Below, piece by piece: positions 35,817 through 44,915 of a stretch of DNA of 64,000 nucleotides. Source of the DNA: Mycolicibacterium vulneris (GTDB lineage Bacteria > Actinomycetota > Actinomycetes > Mycobacteriales > Mycobacteriaceae). The stretch spans positions 124,001 through 188,000 of the forward strand of contig NZ_NCXM01000001.1 of NCBI RefSeq assembly GCF_002104765.1, written 5' to 3'. The position numbers and the translations under genes were made by a program. The notes beneath the pieces were generated by a model. It was not told the DNA's origin and did not search any database. It saw nothing but the letters and a program-made list of their open reading frames with translations. Numbering within the stretch: the first letter of the stretch is position 1; each line of letters opens with the position of its first letter.

Positions 35817-37495
35817 TTGACGTCCACCTCAGGACTCCTCTTGGACGCTGCGGGTGTCGCGTCGCCGTCCGACGCGGTGGGTGTGTTGGCGCGAGCGGCG
35901 CCGGAGTCGCCGAGAACCAGCCGCTCGGACAGCCGCTCGAACTCGTCGCCCCAACCGGAGTTGTCGGTGCGCGCCAGGCCACCCAGTTCGACGTTCACCG
36001 TACCGGGCGACCCGCCGGCGTCCGGCGTCAGACGGACCCACACCCGGCGGCGGCGCACCAGCAGCGACACCACCAGACCGCCCATCATCGTGATCGCGAA
36101 GACCAGCACCCAGGTCTGGCCCGGGTCGTGCGAGACCTGCAGGTTGACGAACGGGACGGCGCCGTCGAAGCGGATCACGGTGCCGGCCGCCGGCCCCTGG
36201 TCGATCCGGACCGACTGGCCCGCGCGCAGGTTGACCCGCTTCTCCTTGGTCAGCCGGTGCTGCTCGATGAGGCGGGGGTCCAGGGTGAACAGCGACTGGG
36301 GCCGCCCGGTGTCCAGCCCGGTGTCGCCGCGGTAGATGTCGATGGCCACCGCCGGGGCGTCCAGCGCCGGGAAGCGCGAGGACAACAGCGTGCCTTCGAG
36401 CTGCTCGGTCGGGGCCAGCAGGCCCTGGATGGCGATCTCGTGGTTGCGGCGCTCCGCGGCGTTGGGGTAGCTGCCGGCGGGCGGGTCGATGCGCACCACA
36501 CCCGACGAGAGCAGGGTCTGCGGGTTGTCGGGTCGCCACTGCACGGTCGCCCTGCGGACCTGCCCGTCCGGGTAGGTGACGCTGAAGGTGGGCGCGTAGC
36601 CGTGGCCCTGCAGGTACACCCGGTCGCCGCCGAGCCGCAGCGGGTGGTTGACCTCCAGCCGGTAGTGCCGCCAGGTGTTGGCGGTCAGATCCTCGCCGGA
36701 CTGGTAGTCGATGTTCGCGGCGAACGAGGTGGCCTGCCCCGACGGTAGGTAGTGCGCCGCGAAGTCGTCGACCCGGATACACAGCGGGTGCAGCGAGGTG
36801 CCGTCGACGGTGTTGCCGGCCCGGAACGAGTCGAACGCGGCCGGCGAGGCCGAGCAGAAGCCGGGACCGCCGTCGGCGATGACGATGACGTTGCCCTCGT
36901 AGCCGAACAGCTTGCCGACGGCCACCGCGACCAGCAGGCCGAGCAGCGAGAAGTGGAAGACGATGTTGCCGAACTCGCGCAGGTAGCCCTTCTCGGCGGA
37001 CACCTCCGCGACTTCGGCATCGGCCGGCTCGGCGCCGTCCTGGTGCCGGATGGCGGTGCGCCAGCCGCGCAGCCGTTCGGCGAGCGTGTTGGCCAGGGCG
37101 TTCAGCTCGTCGGGGCCGGCCTGGACCTGGTAACTGGCGTACTTGGGCAGCCGGGCCAGGTTGCGCGGGGCGGCCACCGGGGTCGACCGCAGGCTGCGGA
37201 CGTGCTCGATCATCCGCGGGGTGAGGCAGCCGACCAGCGACACGAACAGCAGCACGTAGATGGCGGTGAACCAGAAGCTGGAGAACACGTTGAAGGCCTG
37301 CAACCGATCCAGCCACGGCCCGATCACCGGGTGGGCCTTCAGGTAGTCGTCGACCTTGCCGGCGTTGAGGTTGCGCTGCGGCAGCAGCGCCCCCGGTATC
37401 GCGCCCAGGGCGAGCAGGAACAACAGCACCAGCGCGGTGCCCATCGAGGTCAGCGCGCGCCAGGTGTTGCGGCTCCACGCGAATAGGTGCCTCAA
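35813..37495 (-). CDS. resB: Cytochrome c biogenesis protein ResB
   Basis: A 560-residue membrane protein, partner of CcsA. Three helices near the N-terminus (VLLFLLALGAIPGALLPQRN, FTAIYVLLFVSLVGCLTPR, FHFSLLGLLVAVAVGKLFG) precede a large extracytoplasmic domain, and a last helix is at VFAITMMGGLVVSLLVRRRR. I start at TTG 37493-37495, which overlaps the ccdA stop as TTGA; upstream in-frame sequence lies inside ccdA. The C-terminal tail of about 90 residues is hydrophilic. Orthologue: Rv0528, 529 residues. Confidence 0.92.
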   Translation of the reverse strand: MRHLFAWSRNTWRALTSMGTALVLLFLLALGAIPGALLPQRNLNAGKVDDYLKAHPVIGPWLDRLQAFNVFSSFWFTAIYVLLFVSLVGCLTPRMIEHVRSLRSTPVAAPRNLARLPKYASYQVQAGPDELNALANTLAERLRGWRTAIRHQDGAEPADAEVAEVSAEKGYLREFGNIVFHFSLLGLLVAVAVGKLFGYEGNVIVIADGGPGFCSASPAAFDSFRAGNTVDGTSLHPLCIRVDDFAAHYLPSGQATSFAANIDYQSGEDLTANTWRHYRLEVNHPLRLGGDRVYLQGHGYAPTFSVTYPDGQVRRATVQWRPDNPQTLLSSGVVRIDPPAGSYPNAAERRNHEIAIQGLLAPTEQLEGTLLSSRFPALDAPAVAIDIYRGDTGLDTGRPQSLFTLDPRLIEQHRLTKEKRVNLRAGQSVRIDQGPAAGTVIRFDGAVPFVNLQVSHDPGQTWVLVFAITMMGGLVVSLLVRRRRVWVRLTPDAGGSPGTVNVELGGLARTDNSGWGDEFERLSERLVLGDSGAARANTPTASDGDATPAASKRSPEVDVK

Positions 37496-38283
37496 ATCGG
37501 CAACCTCACGTCGGACACGAACGCGTCGCGCAGCCAGGAGATGAAGTCGTTCCACACCCCGGTGACCAGCAGCGCCCCGACCGTGATCAGCAGGACGCCG
37601 CCGAAGATCTGGATGGCCCGGGTGTGCCGGCGCAGCCAGCTCAGGCCGCCGACCGCGCCCGCCGAGCCGAACGCCAGCAGCACGAACGGGATGCCCAGGC
37701 CCAGGCAGTAGGCGATCACCAGCACGATTCCGCGCGCCACGCTGGCGCCGTCGGTGGCCGAGGCGACGGTGATCACGCCGGCCAGCGTCGGCCCCAGGCA
37801 CGGCGTCCAGCCCAGCGCGAACACCGCGCCCAGCACCGGCGCCCCGGCGACCGTGCTCAGCTGCCGTGGACTGAACCGGGCCTGGCGTTGCAGGGCCGGG
37901 ACGAGGCCGACGAACACCAGCCCCATCACGATGGTCAGCACTCCCCCGGCCCGCTGCAGCAGCAGTTGGTTGGTGATCAGCGTGGTTGTCATGCCGAGGA
38001 CGGCAACGGTGCCGAGCACGAACACGGTGGTGAACCCCGCGACGAACAACGCCGCGGATCCCGCGACCCGCCAGCGGGCGGACCTCGCGGGGCGCGCAAA
38101 GGCACAGTTCGCGCCTTCCGGCGGCTGTTCGTCCACGCCGACGACGGCGGCCAGGTACGACAGGTAGCCGGGCACCAACGGCACCACGCACGGCGAGGCG
38201 AACGACACCAGACCGGCCAGCAGGCACGCACCGAGCGCCACCAGAAGCGGTCCGGCGGCGGCGATCTGGGTGAATCCGGTCAT
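37492..38283 (-). CDS. ccdA: Thiol-disulfide electron carrier CcdA
   Basis: A 263-residue DsbD-like membrane protein with six helices. Redox Cys residues are in VSFASPCVVPLVPGYLSYLA and ALGWTPCLGPTLAGV. It carries electrons from cytoplasmic thioredoxin to extracytoplasmic thiol proteins, keeping apocytochrome c reduced. Its natural partner here is the TlpA-like lipoprotein encoded 16 bp upstream. Orthologue: Rv0527. Confidence 0.94.
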   Translation of the reverse strand: MTGFTQIAAAGPLLVALGACLLAGLVSFASPCVVPLVPGYLSYLAAVVGVDEQPPEGANCAFARPARSARWRVAGSAALFVAGFTTVFVLGTVAVLGMTTTLITNQLLLQRAGGVLTIVMGLVFVGLVPALQRQARFSPRQLSTVAGAPVLGAVFALGWTPCLGPTLAGVITVASATDGASVARGIVLVIAYCLGLGIPFVLLAFGSAGAVGGLSWLRRHTRAIQIFGGVLLITVGALLVTGVWNDFISWLRDAFVSDVRLPI

Positions 38284-38299
38284 CGCGGTCCCGAGCCCG

Positions 38300-38938
38300 T
38301 CACGGCGCCGCCCTGCCCGCCGGGGTCGGCGAGGCCTCGCCGGCCAGCCGCTGCACCACCGGCTTGAGGTCGGTCGCCAGCAATTCGCGCAAAAAGACCG
38401 CGGCGACCCGATGCTGGCGGTCCAGGACGAGGGTGGACGGGATCACGGTGGTGGGGTATTTGCCGCCGAACGCGATCATCGTGCGCATCGCCGGGTCGTA
38501 GATGGACGGGAACGTCACCTCTCGGTCGTTGACGAAGTCCAGCGCGGCCTGCCGGTTGTTGTCCCGGACGTCGATGCCCAGGAAGGACACCCCGGCGCCG
38601 CGGGTGGCGTCGTACACCTGCTGCAGCTGGGTGACCTCGGCCCGGCACGGCCCGCACCACTGCCCCCAGATGTTGATGACCACGACCCGGCCGGCGAAGA
38701 TCGGGTCGTCCAGCGACAGCGTGTGCGCGGGGTCGGCCAGGTCGGGTCCGGCCAGCGGGCCGGGGCGGCCGCGCCGGGACGGCGGGTCGTAGTAGATGTC
38801 GGTCTTGCCGCCGGGCGAGACGAATTCGAAGGTCCCGCCCTGGGCGACCGCGTCGTGCCCGGAGGAGCAGCCAAGCAGGCCGGGGAGCAGCGCCGCCAGC
38901 ACGGCCCCGGCCATCGCCTGTCGTCCCCAGCCGATCAA
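38300..38938 (-). CDS. TlpA/ResA-like thioredoxin-fold lipoprotein
   Basis: A 212-residue protein. The start is TTG 38936-38938, overlapping the upstream stop as TTGA. Residues 9-24 form a lipoprotein signal ending in LLGC, so Cys24 is probably lipidated. The thioredoxin-fold active site is WGQWCGPCRAEV, and TTVIPSTLVLD carries the cis-Pro. It should reduce apocytochrome c disulfides using electrons from CcdA. Orthologue: Rv0526. Confidence 0.92.
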   Translation of the reverse strand: MIGWGRQAMAGAVLAALLPGLLGCSSGHDAVAQGGTFEFVSPGGKTDIYYDPPSRRGRPGPLAGPDLADPAHTLSLDDPIFAGRVVVINIWGQWCGPCRAEVTQLQQVYDATRGAGVSFLGIDVRDNNRQAALDFVNDREVTFPSIYDPAMRTMIAFGGKYPTTVIPSTLVLDRQHRVAAVFLRELLATDLKPVVQRLAGEASPTPAGRAAP

Positions 38939-39543
38939 CGCGCCGCCGGTTCGCTGTACTCGACGTCGGCCAGCCGGTCGCCGTCGTAGACCAGGGTCGT
39001 CACCGACGCGAGCCCGCATTCCCGCCGCCGCGGGTCGTGCCACAGTCGCCGGCCGGTCACGTGCAGCCGCAGCGTCCACACCGGGAGTTGGTGGCTGACG
39101 CACACCACCTCGTGGCCGGCGCCGCGGGCGCGGGCTTTGTCCACGGCCGTCTGCATCCGGGTCGCGATCTCGGCGTACGGCTCACCCCAGGACGGCCGGA
39201 AGGGGTTGCGCAGTTGCCACCACACCCGCGGGTCGCGCCAGGCGCCGTCGCCCGGGCTGACTCGTTTGCCCTCGAAAAAGTTGGCCGATTCGATCAGGTC
39301 CGGATCGGTGTCCACGGCCAGGCCGTGCTTGGCGGCGATGGGGGCGGCGGTCTCCTGGGCCCGCTGCAGCGGCGAGGCGATCACCGCGACGATGTCGCGG
39401 CCGGCCAGCGCGTCGGCCACCGCGGCGGCCTGGGCGCGGCCGTTGTCGGAGAGTGAAAAGCCGGGTAGGCGCCCGTAGAGGATGCCGCTCGGGTTGTAGA
39501 CCTCGCCGTGCCGCACGACGTGCACCCGGGTGCGCTCGGCCAT
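38935..39543 (-). CDS. Histidine phosphatase (phosphoglycerate mutase-like, Rv0525-like)
   Basis: A 202-residue branch 1 histidine phosphatase. The catalytic motif is VVRHGEVYNP, followed by SPLQRAQETAAP and VVCVSHQLPVWTLR (second His). The start is ATG 39541-39543, sharing one base with the hemL stop (TGATG), so it is coupled to hemL. The substrate is unknown. Its conserved place between hemL and the thiol lipoprotein is not explained by known heme or cytochrome chemistry. Confidence 0.88.
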   Translation of the reverse strand: MAERTRVHVVRHGEVYNPSGILYGRLPGFSLSDNGRAQAAAVADALAGRDIVAVIASPLQRAQETAAPIAAKHGLAVDTDPDLIESANFFEGKRVSPGDGAWRDPRVWWQLRNPFRPSWGEPYAEIATRMQTAVDKARARGAGHEVVCVSHQLPVWTLRLHVTGRRLWHDPRRRECGLASVTTLVYDGDRLADVEYSEPAAR

Positions 39544-40892
39544 CAGGACTTCCCCTCCTCGGCCTGCGCGGCGGCCCCGGCCGCAGCGGGCAGGGCGCCG
39601 GCGATCCGGTCGAACGCGCTGTCGTCGAGCGCGGTGGAGACGAACCACGCCTCGAAGGCGCTGCACGGCGGGTAGACACCCGCGTCCAGCAGCGCGTGGA
39701 AGAACGGCGGATACCGCCACGTCTGGGTAGCCCGCGCGGACGCGAAGTCCGTCACCGGCGTTTCGGAGAAGAACACGCTCAGCATGTTGCCGGCTCGCGG
39801 AATCTGGTGCGCCACACCGGCATTCGTGAGCGCATCGGAGAACAGCCCGGCCAGGCGATCGGCGTTGGTGTCCAACGTGGCATAGGCGGCGGCGTCGGCG
39901 TTGCGCAACGTGGCCAGTCCGGCCGCCATCGCCACCGGGTTGCCCGACAGCGTGCCGGCCTGATACACCGGGCCCAGCGGTGCCAGCCGTTCCATCACCT
40001 CGGCCCGCCCGCCGAACGCCGCGGCCGGCAGGCCGCCGCTCATCACCTTGCCGAAGGTGAACAGGTCGGCCTCGACAGGATCGATCCCGTACCAACCACT
40101 CCGGCTGACCCGGAAGCCGGTCATCACCTCGTCGATGATCAGCAGCGCGCCGTGCTCGGCGGTGATCGCGCGCAGCGCCGCGTTGTAGCCGGGCGCGGGC
40201 GGGACCACGCCCATGTTGCCCGGGCTGGCCTCGGTGATCACCGCCGCGATCTGGTCGCCGAACCGGGCGAAGCTCTGTCGGACGGCGTCGACGTCGTTGT
40301 AGGGCAACACGATCGTGTCGGCCGCCGTCGCGCCGGTGACTCCCGGCGAGGACGGCAGGCCCAGCGTCGCCACCCCGGAGCCCGCGTCGGCGAGCAGCGC
40401 GTCGACATGGCCGTGGTAGCAGCCGGAGAACTTGATGACCTTCGCGCGGCCGGTGAAGCCGCGGGCCAGCCGCACCGCGCTCATGGTCGCCTCGGTGCCG
40501 GAGTTGACCAGCCGGATCCGCTCGACCGGCGCCACCCGCGCGATCATCTCGGCGGCCAGCTCGCTCTCGGCCGGCGTGGGCGCCCCGAACGACAGGCCCG
40601 AGGCGGCGGCCTTGCCGACGGCCTCGACGACGGCAGGGTGGGCGTGACCCAGGATCATCGGCCCCCACGAGCAGACCAGGTCCACGTACTGGTTGCCGTC
40701 GGCATCGGTCAGCCGGCACCCGCGCGCCTCGGTGATGAACGGCGGCGTCCCGCCCACCGCGCTGAACGCGCGGACCGGCGAGTTCACCCCACCGGGAATG
40801 ACGGCGCAGGCATCCTGGAACAACCGCGCAGAGGCCGCCGTGGCCCGCGCGGCCCCGGTGGCGTGCGCGGTCGCCTGATCGCTGCTTCCCAT
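39543..40892 (-). CDS. hemL: Glutamate-1-semialdehyde 2,1-aminomutase HemL
   Basis: A 449-residue PLP enzyme making 5-aminolevulinate from glutamate-1-semialdehyde. It shows [20 protein letters not shown]-like [48 protein letters not shown] and the PLP lysine in [14 protein letters not shown]. The start is ATG 40890-40892 ([10 protein letters not shown]). An in-frame upstream codon at 40928 gives a longer form that does not match the family. It heads the cytochrome c maturation operon, tying heme supply to heme attachment. Confidence 0.96.
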   Translation of the reverse strand: MGSSDQATAHATGAARATAASARLFQDACAVIPGGVNSPVRAFSAVGGTPPFITEARGCRLTDADGNQYVDLVCSWGPMILGHAHPAVVEAVGKAAASGLSFGAPTPAESELAAEMIARVAPVERIRLVNSGTEATMSAVRLARGFTGRAKVIKFSGCYHGHVDALLADAGSGVATLGLPSSPGVTGATAADTIVLPYNDVDAVRQSFARFGDQIAAVITEASPGNMGVVPPAPGYNAALRAITAEHGALLIIDEVMTGFRVSRSGWYGIDPVEADLFTFGKVMSGGLPAAAFGGRAEVMERLAPLGPVYQAGTLSGNPVAMAAGLATLRNADAAAYATLDTNADRLAGLFSDALTNAGVAHQIPRAGNMLSVFFSETPVTDFASARATQTWRYPPFFHALLDAGVYPPCSAFEAWFVSTALDDSAFDRIAGALPAAAGAAAQAEEGKS

Positions 40893-40927
40893 GACGACTA
40901 GTGTCCCAGCCCGCGCGGACCCTTCCA

Positions 40928-40940
40928 CTACAGGGTGTAG
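40928..40940. promoter_or_regulatory. Inverted repeat upstream of hemL
   Basis: CTACA-GGG-TGTAG lies 36 bp before the hemL ATG. It is a candidate operator for the hemL/cytochrome maturation operon. The arms are only 5 bp. Confidence 0.35.
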
Positions 40941-40982
40941 CAGAACGTGCTAAAGGGGGGCGGCGGGGACCCGGCGCCCGGG

Positions 40983-41235
40983 CTAATCGGCGTCCTGCTC
41001 CCCGGCTTCCTGGCCGCGATGAAGTTGCGGCGCGCGGCCTCGTGTTCTTTGTCCGCCGCCCGCCGATGCGCCGCGACAGTCACCGAGACCCTCGACGACC
41101 ACACGTTCCTCGACTTCGGCGGCCCGCTCGTGTGCAACGCCGGCTTCATAATGGCGCTGCACTCCGCGGCGATGTGCCGCCTGATCGCGCTCGTGAGAAT
41201 GCTCGGCGTGTTCGGCTGCGGGGTTGTCCTCACCC
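40983..41235 (-). pseudogene. Possible frameshifted small helical protein
   Basis: The minus strand first encodes a charged helical stretch with HERDQAAHRRGVQRHYEAGV and AHERAAEVEERV. After about position 41080 the natural continuation, VAAHRRAADKEHEAARRN, lies in a different frame. Together they look like one conserved small mycobacterial protein broken by a single frameshift. No start codon is clear. High-GC shadow frames can mimic such composition, so support is weak. Confidence 0.28.
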
Positions 41236-41259
41236 GGCGCATGCGAGTTGGATAGCGGT

Positions 41260-41655
41260 ATGCAATTCCCACAAGGACTTGCCCGCTTCAACCGTCACGT
41301 CACCAATCCGATTCAGCGGATGTGGGCCGGTTGGCTCCCGCCGTTCGGGATCGTCGAGCATGTCGGGCGCCGCTCGGGCAAGCCGTACCGCACACCAGTC
41401 AACGTGTTCAGCACCGATGTCGACGGCAAACCCGGGGTGGCCATATTGCTGACCTATGGGCCCGACCGGGATTGGCTGAAGAACCTGAAGGCCGCGGGAG
41501 GCGGGCGGCTGCGCAGCAAGGGCAAGGACTTCGGCATCGCCGATCCGCGCGTGGTCACCAAGGACGAGGCCGCGGCGCACGTAACACGCAGGGTGCGAAC
41601 GGTTTTCGCGCGGCTGCCCTTCGAGCAAGCGGTATTGCTCACGAAGACCCCTTGA
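41260..41655 (+). CDS. F420-dependent nitroreductase-family protein (Rv0523c-like)
   Basis: A 131-residue split beta-barrel protein. It contains FGIVEHVGRRSGKPYRTPVNVF and VAILLTYGPDRDWLKNLKAAGG, the two segments that define Ddn/FDOR-like proteins. ATG 41260 gives the same length as Rv0523c. It is a second copy of this family in the window, distinct from 16433-16888. In M. tuberculosis the next gene is gabP; here two extra enzymes and a pseudogene intervene. Confidence 0.8.
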   Translation: MQFPQGLARFNRHVTNPIQRMWAGWLPPFGIVEHVGRRSGKPYRTPVNVFSTDVDGKPGVAILLTYGPDRDWLKNLKAAGGGRLRSKGKDFGIADPRVVTKDEAAAHVTRRVRTVFARLPFEQAVLLTKTP

Positions 41656-41665
41656 CCACGCGGTG

Positions 41666-42853
41666 ATGCGGATCACGGCGATCGTCGAGCGAGCGGTCAG
41701 CCTGGACGGCGGCCGACGCGGCGGGCCCGCCAATGCGGTGGTGAACTTCGCCCACCACACGGTCTCGCTGGTCGCGGTGATCACCGACGTGATCCGGCAC
41801 GGACGGCCCGTGGTGGGCGTGGCTTTCGATTCGATCGGCCGGTTCGCCCAGAGCGGGATCCTGCGCGACCGGATGGTCCCGCGCGTGCTGGCCGCGTCCC
41901 CCGACACCCTGCTGGATGCGTCCGGATACGTCGATCCCGCCGCGGTTTTGGCGTGCGCGCTCACCGATGAGAAGCCCGGCGGACATGGCGACCGGGCGGC
42001 GGCCGCGGCCGCGCTCGAACTGGCCTGCTGGGACCTGAACGCCAAACTGCGCGACGAGCCCGCCTGCGCGACCATCGCCCGACATGCCGGACGAGAGCCC
42101 GCAGCGTCGGTTCCGGTGTACGCCGCCGGCGGCTACTACTACGCCGACGGCGGGGTCGATTCGCTGCGCGCGGAAATGCGGGGATACCTCGACGCGGGTT
42201 ATGACGCGGTCAAGATGAAGATCGGCGGCGCGGCGCTGGGCGAGGACCTCGCGCGAATCGAGGCCGTCATCGACGTCGTCGGCGACGCCAAACGGGTCGC
42301 GGTCGACGCGAACGGCCGGTTCGACCGGGCCGAGTCCACCCGTTGGGCGGGCGCGCTGGCCCCCTACGGCCTGCGCTGGTACGAAGAGCCGGGCGACCCT
42401 CTGGATTACGCGCTGAACCGGGCGGTGACGGAGTGCTATGACGGTGCGGTGGCCACCGGCGAGAACCTGTTCTCGGTGCCGGATGCGACCAATCTGATGC
42501 GGTACGGCGGGATGCGACCCAATCATGATGTGTTCCAGATGGATCCGGGCCTGAGCTACGGGTTGACCGAATACATCCGGATGCTCGACGTCGCGGCGTG
42601 TCACGGCTTCGACCGCCGCTTCGCCTTTCCGCACGGCGGTCATCTGATCAACCTGCACGTCGCGGCGGGGCTGGGCCTGGGCGGCTGCGAGGCCTACCCC
42701 GGTGTGTTCGCGCCGTTCGGCGGCTACCCCGATGCCTGCGCGCTGTCGGCGGGCCGGATCTGGCCGACCGACGCCGCGGGCTTCGGGCTCGAGCAGAAGA
42801 CCGGCCTGGCCGAACTGATCGTCGAGCTGACCGACGGGAGAGGGCGGGGATGA
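41666..42853 (+). CDS. Enolase-superfamily dehydratase, D-tartrate dehydratase-like
   Basis: A 395-residue protein (ATG 41666; GTG 41663 is also possible). It shares with D-tartrate dehydratase the segments VYAAGGYYY, EMRGYLDAGYDAVKMKIGGA (catalytic Lys), VAVDANGRF (Asp), WYEEPGDPLDYAL (Glu), ATGENLFSVPDATNLMRYGG (Glu) and FPHGGHLINLHVAAGLGLGG (catalytic His). The family dehydrates D-tartrate to oxaloacetate. Some expected motif residues vary (FDSIGRFAQSG), so a related hydroxy-acid substrate is possible. It lies 10 bp after the F420-type gene and overlaps the next gene as ATGA. Confidence 0.78.
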   Translation: MRITAIVERAVSLDGGRRGGPANAVVNFAHHTVSLVAVITDVIRHGRPVVGVAFDSIGRFAQSGILRDRMVPRVLAASPDTLLDASGYVDPAAVLACALTDEKPGGHGDRAAAAAALELACWDLNAKLRDEPACATIARHAGREPAASVPVYAAGGYYYADGGVDSLRAEMRGYLDAGYDAVKMKIGGAALGEDLARIEAVIDVVGDAKRVAVDANGRFDRAESTRWAGALAPYGLRWYEEPGDPLDYALNRAVTECYDGAVATGENLFSVPDATNLMRYGGMRPNHDVFQMDPGLSYGLTEYIRMLDVAACHGFDRRFAFPHGGHLINLHVAAGLGLGGCEAYPGVFAPFGGYPDACALSAGRIWPTDAAGFGLEQKTGLAELIVELTDGRGRG

Positions 42854-43767
42854 AGATCGCGGTAATCGGCTGCGGTGCAATGGGTTCCATCTATGCCGCC
42901 AGGCTGGCCGCCGCGGGCAACGACGTGCTGGCCGTCGATCGCTACCAGCCGGGCATCGATCAGATCGCCCAACACGGGCTGCGAGTCACCGGTCCGGGCT
43001 ACGACCGGGTGGTGCCGCTGCGGGCGAACACCACCGCGCCGGACGAGGCGATGGATCTGATCGTGCTCGCCGTGAAGGCGGCCGACGTGACAATGGCTGC
43101 GCGACAAGCCCTTTCGATGCTCGGTGCCACCACCCCTGTGCTGACCATCCAGAACGGCCTGGGATCGGCGGACACCGTCGCGGGCATCGTCGGCGAGGAG
43201 CGGGTCGCGGTCGGAATCGCCAGCGGATTCGGCGCGGCGACCGTGGCCCCCGGGCATGTCCGCCACAACGCCATGAAAGCGATGCGGTTCGGCGCCTACT
43301 CGTCGCTGCCGCTCGCCACGGTCGAGTCGATCGCGCGGGCTTGGCGCGACGCCGGATTCGATGCGGCCGCGGCCACCGACATCGCCGCCATGCAATGGGA
43401 GAAGCTGATCTGCAACGCCGCCTACAGCGCACCGTGCGCGCTGACCGGCATGACCGTCGGCCAGGTGATGAACGACCCGGACGTGGCACCGGTCAGCCAG
43501 GCTGCTGCGACGGAGGCGTGGACGGTCGCGCGAGCGTCGGGCATCGCGGTCGCCGTCACCGATGCGGTCGAACACGTGCGCGCCTTCGGCGCACAGATGC
43601 CCTATGCCAAACCGTCGGCGCTGCTGGACCACGAGGCGCACCGGGTCAGCGAGATCGACGTCATCAACGGCGCGGTCCCGCGCCAGGGCGCCCGGGTCGG
43701 TGTCGCGGCGCCGGTGAACGCGACCCTGACCGCGCTGATCAAAGCGATCGAAAGCCGATGGAGCTGA
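42850..43767 (+). CDS. Ketopantoate reductase-family dehydrogenase
   Basis: A 305-residue NAD(P)-dependent 2-hydroxyacid dehydrogenase of the PanE/ApbA fold. It contains [21 protein letters not shown] (Rossmann), [11 protein letters not shown], the catalytic Lys in [20 protein letters not shown] and the substrate segment [14 protein letters not shown]. Coupling (ATGA) to the tartrate-dehydratase-like gene suggests it oxidises or reduces a related hydroxy- or keto-acid rather than making pantoate. That assignment is inferred from context. Confidence 0.82.
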   Translation: MKIAVIGCGAMGSIYAARLAAAGNDVLAVDRYQPGIDQIAQHGLRVTGPGYDRVVPLRANTTAPDEAMDLIVLAVKAADVTMAARQALSMLGATTPVLTIQNGLGSADTVAGIVGEERVAVGIASGFGAATVAPGHVRHNAMKAMRFGAYSSLPLATVESIARAWRDAGFDAAAATDIAAMQWEKLICNAAYSAPCALTGMTVGQVMNDPDVAPVSQAAATEAWTVARASGIAVAVTDAVEHVRAFGAQMPYAKPSALLDHEAHRVSEIDVINGAVPRQGARVGVAAPVNATLTALIKAIESRWS

Positions 43768-43788
43768 CTGGGCGGCCGCGGCGCCCCG

Positions 43789-44902
43789 GTGGCCCGCGGC
43801 GCCGACCCGACCGCCGGGCGTCAGCGCATCGAGGCCGCGATCGACAGCGGTGACACCGAACTGTCCGAGCGCTTCCGGCGATTGGCCGACAAGAATCTGC
43901 GGGTGCTCGTCGGCGACGTGGGAGCGCCCAATCTCGGCCTGGACACGCCCACCTACCAGCGCCTCGCCGAGTCGGTGGACCTCGTCGTACATTCGGCCGC
44001 CCTGGTCAAGCATGTGCTGCCCCTACAGCCAGCTGTTCGGGCCCAACGTGGTGGGCACCGCCGAGATCGTCAAACTCGCAATCACCAAGCGGTTCAAGCC
44101 GATCAACTACATCTCCACCGTCGCGGTGACCGCGCTGCCGGACGGCAACTTCATCGGCGAGGACGTCGACGTGCGATCGGCGAGCCCGTGGCGGTCCCTC
44201 GACGAGTGGTATGCCAGCGGCTACGCGACGAGTAAATGGGCGCGCGAGGTGCTGCTGCGCGAGGCCCACGACCTGTGCGGGGTGCCGGTGGCGGTGTTCC
44301 GGTCCGACATGATCCTGGCGCACAGCAACTTCGCCGGCCAGCTCAACGTGCCCGACATGTTCACTCGCCTGATCCTGAGCCTGGCCGCCACCGGGATCGC
44401 ACCGCGCTCGTTCTATCAACTCGATGCGTACGGCAACCCGCAGCGGGCCCATTACGACGGGCTGCCAGCCGATTTCACCGCCGAGGCCATCACCACCCTC
44501 GAGGCCCGCGCCCGGCAGGGGTACCACACCTACAACGTGCTCAACACCCACGACGACGGCGTCGCCCTGGACACCTTCGTCGACTGGCTCATCGCCGACG
44601 GGCACAAGATCGAGCGCATCGACGACTACCGGCAGTGGCTGGCCAGATTCACCGAGGCGATGGAGGCGCTGCCGGAGAAGCCGCAAGAGCTCCCTGCTGC
44701 CGCTGATGAATATGCGAAGCCCGGTGAGCCGACGCACGGCACCGGCATGCCCGCCGATAAGTTCTGTGCGGCAGTGCAATCCGCGGGCATCGGCAGCGAT
44801 AAGGACGTCCCGCACGTGACCGAGGCCCTGATCGACAATTACGTCACCGATCTGCAGCGGCTCGGCCTGCTGAGGACGCGCACCGGGGCGCACGCGGGGT
44901 AA
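43789..44902 (+). pseudogene. Truncated, frameshifted carboxylic acid reductase (CAR/FadD9) reductase domain
   Basis: The first frame (43789 to about 44020) matches the CAR reductase domain just after its NADP loop ([36 protein letters not shown]). A CCCC run at 44020-44023 shifts the frame; one fewer C restores [20 protein letters not shown]. The second frame runs to 44902, keeps the SDR Tyr/Lys ([18 protein letters not shown]), and ends TDLQRLGLL. The adenylation domain, carrier domain and NADP-binding glycine loop are missing, so about two thirds of a roughly 1,170-residue enzyme is gone. It cannot be functional. Around 44690-44710 a short stretch also looks locally frame-compensated. Confidence 0.88.
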
Positions 44903-44915
44903 TCCGGAAAGAGAC

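Larger units (their letters stand above)
40893..41259. other. 366-bp region upstream of hemL and the F420-type reductase
   Basis: This divergent intergenic space holds a 13-bp inverted repeat near hemL and a possible decayed small gene on the minus strand. No intact gene is convincing. Confidence 0.5.

Noticed and set aside
39544..40719. Long minus-strand extension of the histidine phosphatase frame
   Set aside because: It runs through hemL in another frame and is Arg/Gly-rich nonsense typical of high-GC shadows.
40938..40958. Second KstR-like site near hemL (contains CACGTTCTG)
   Set aside because: Two fixed positions of the motif are wrong.
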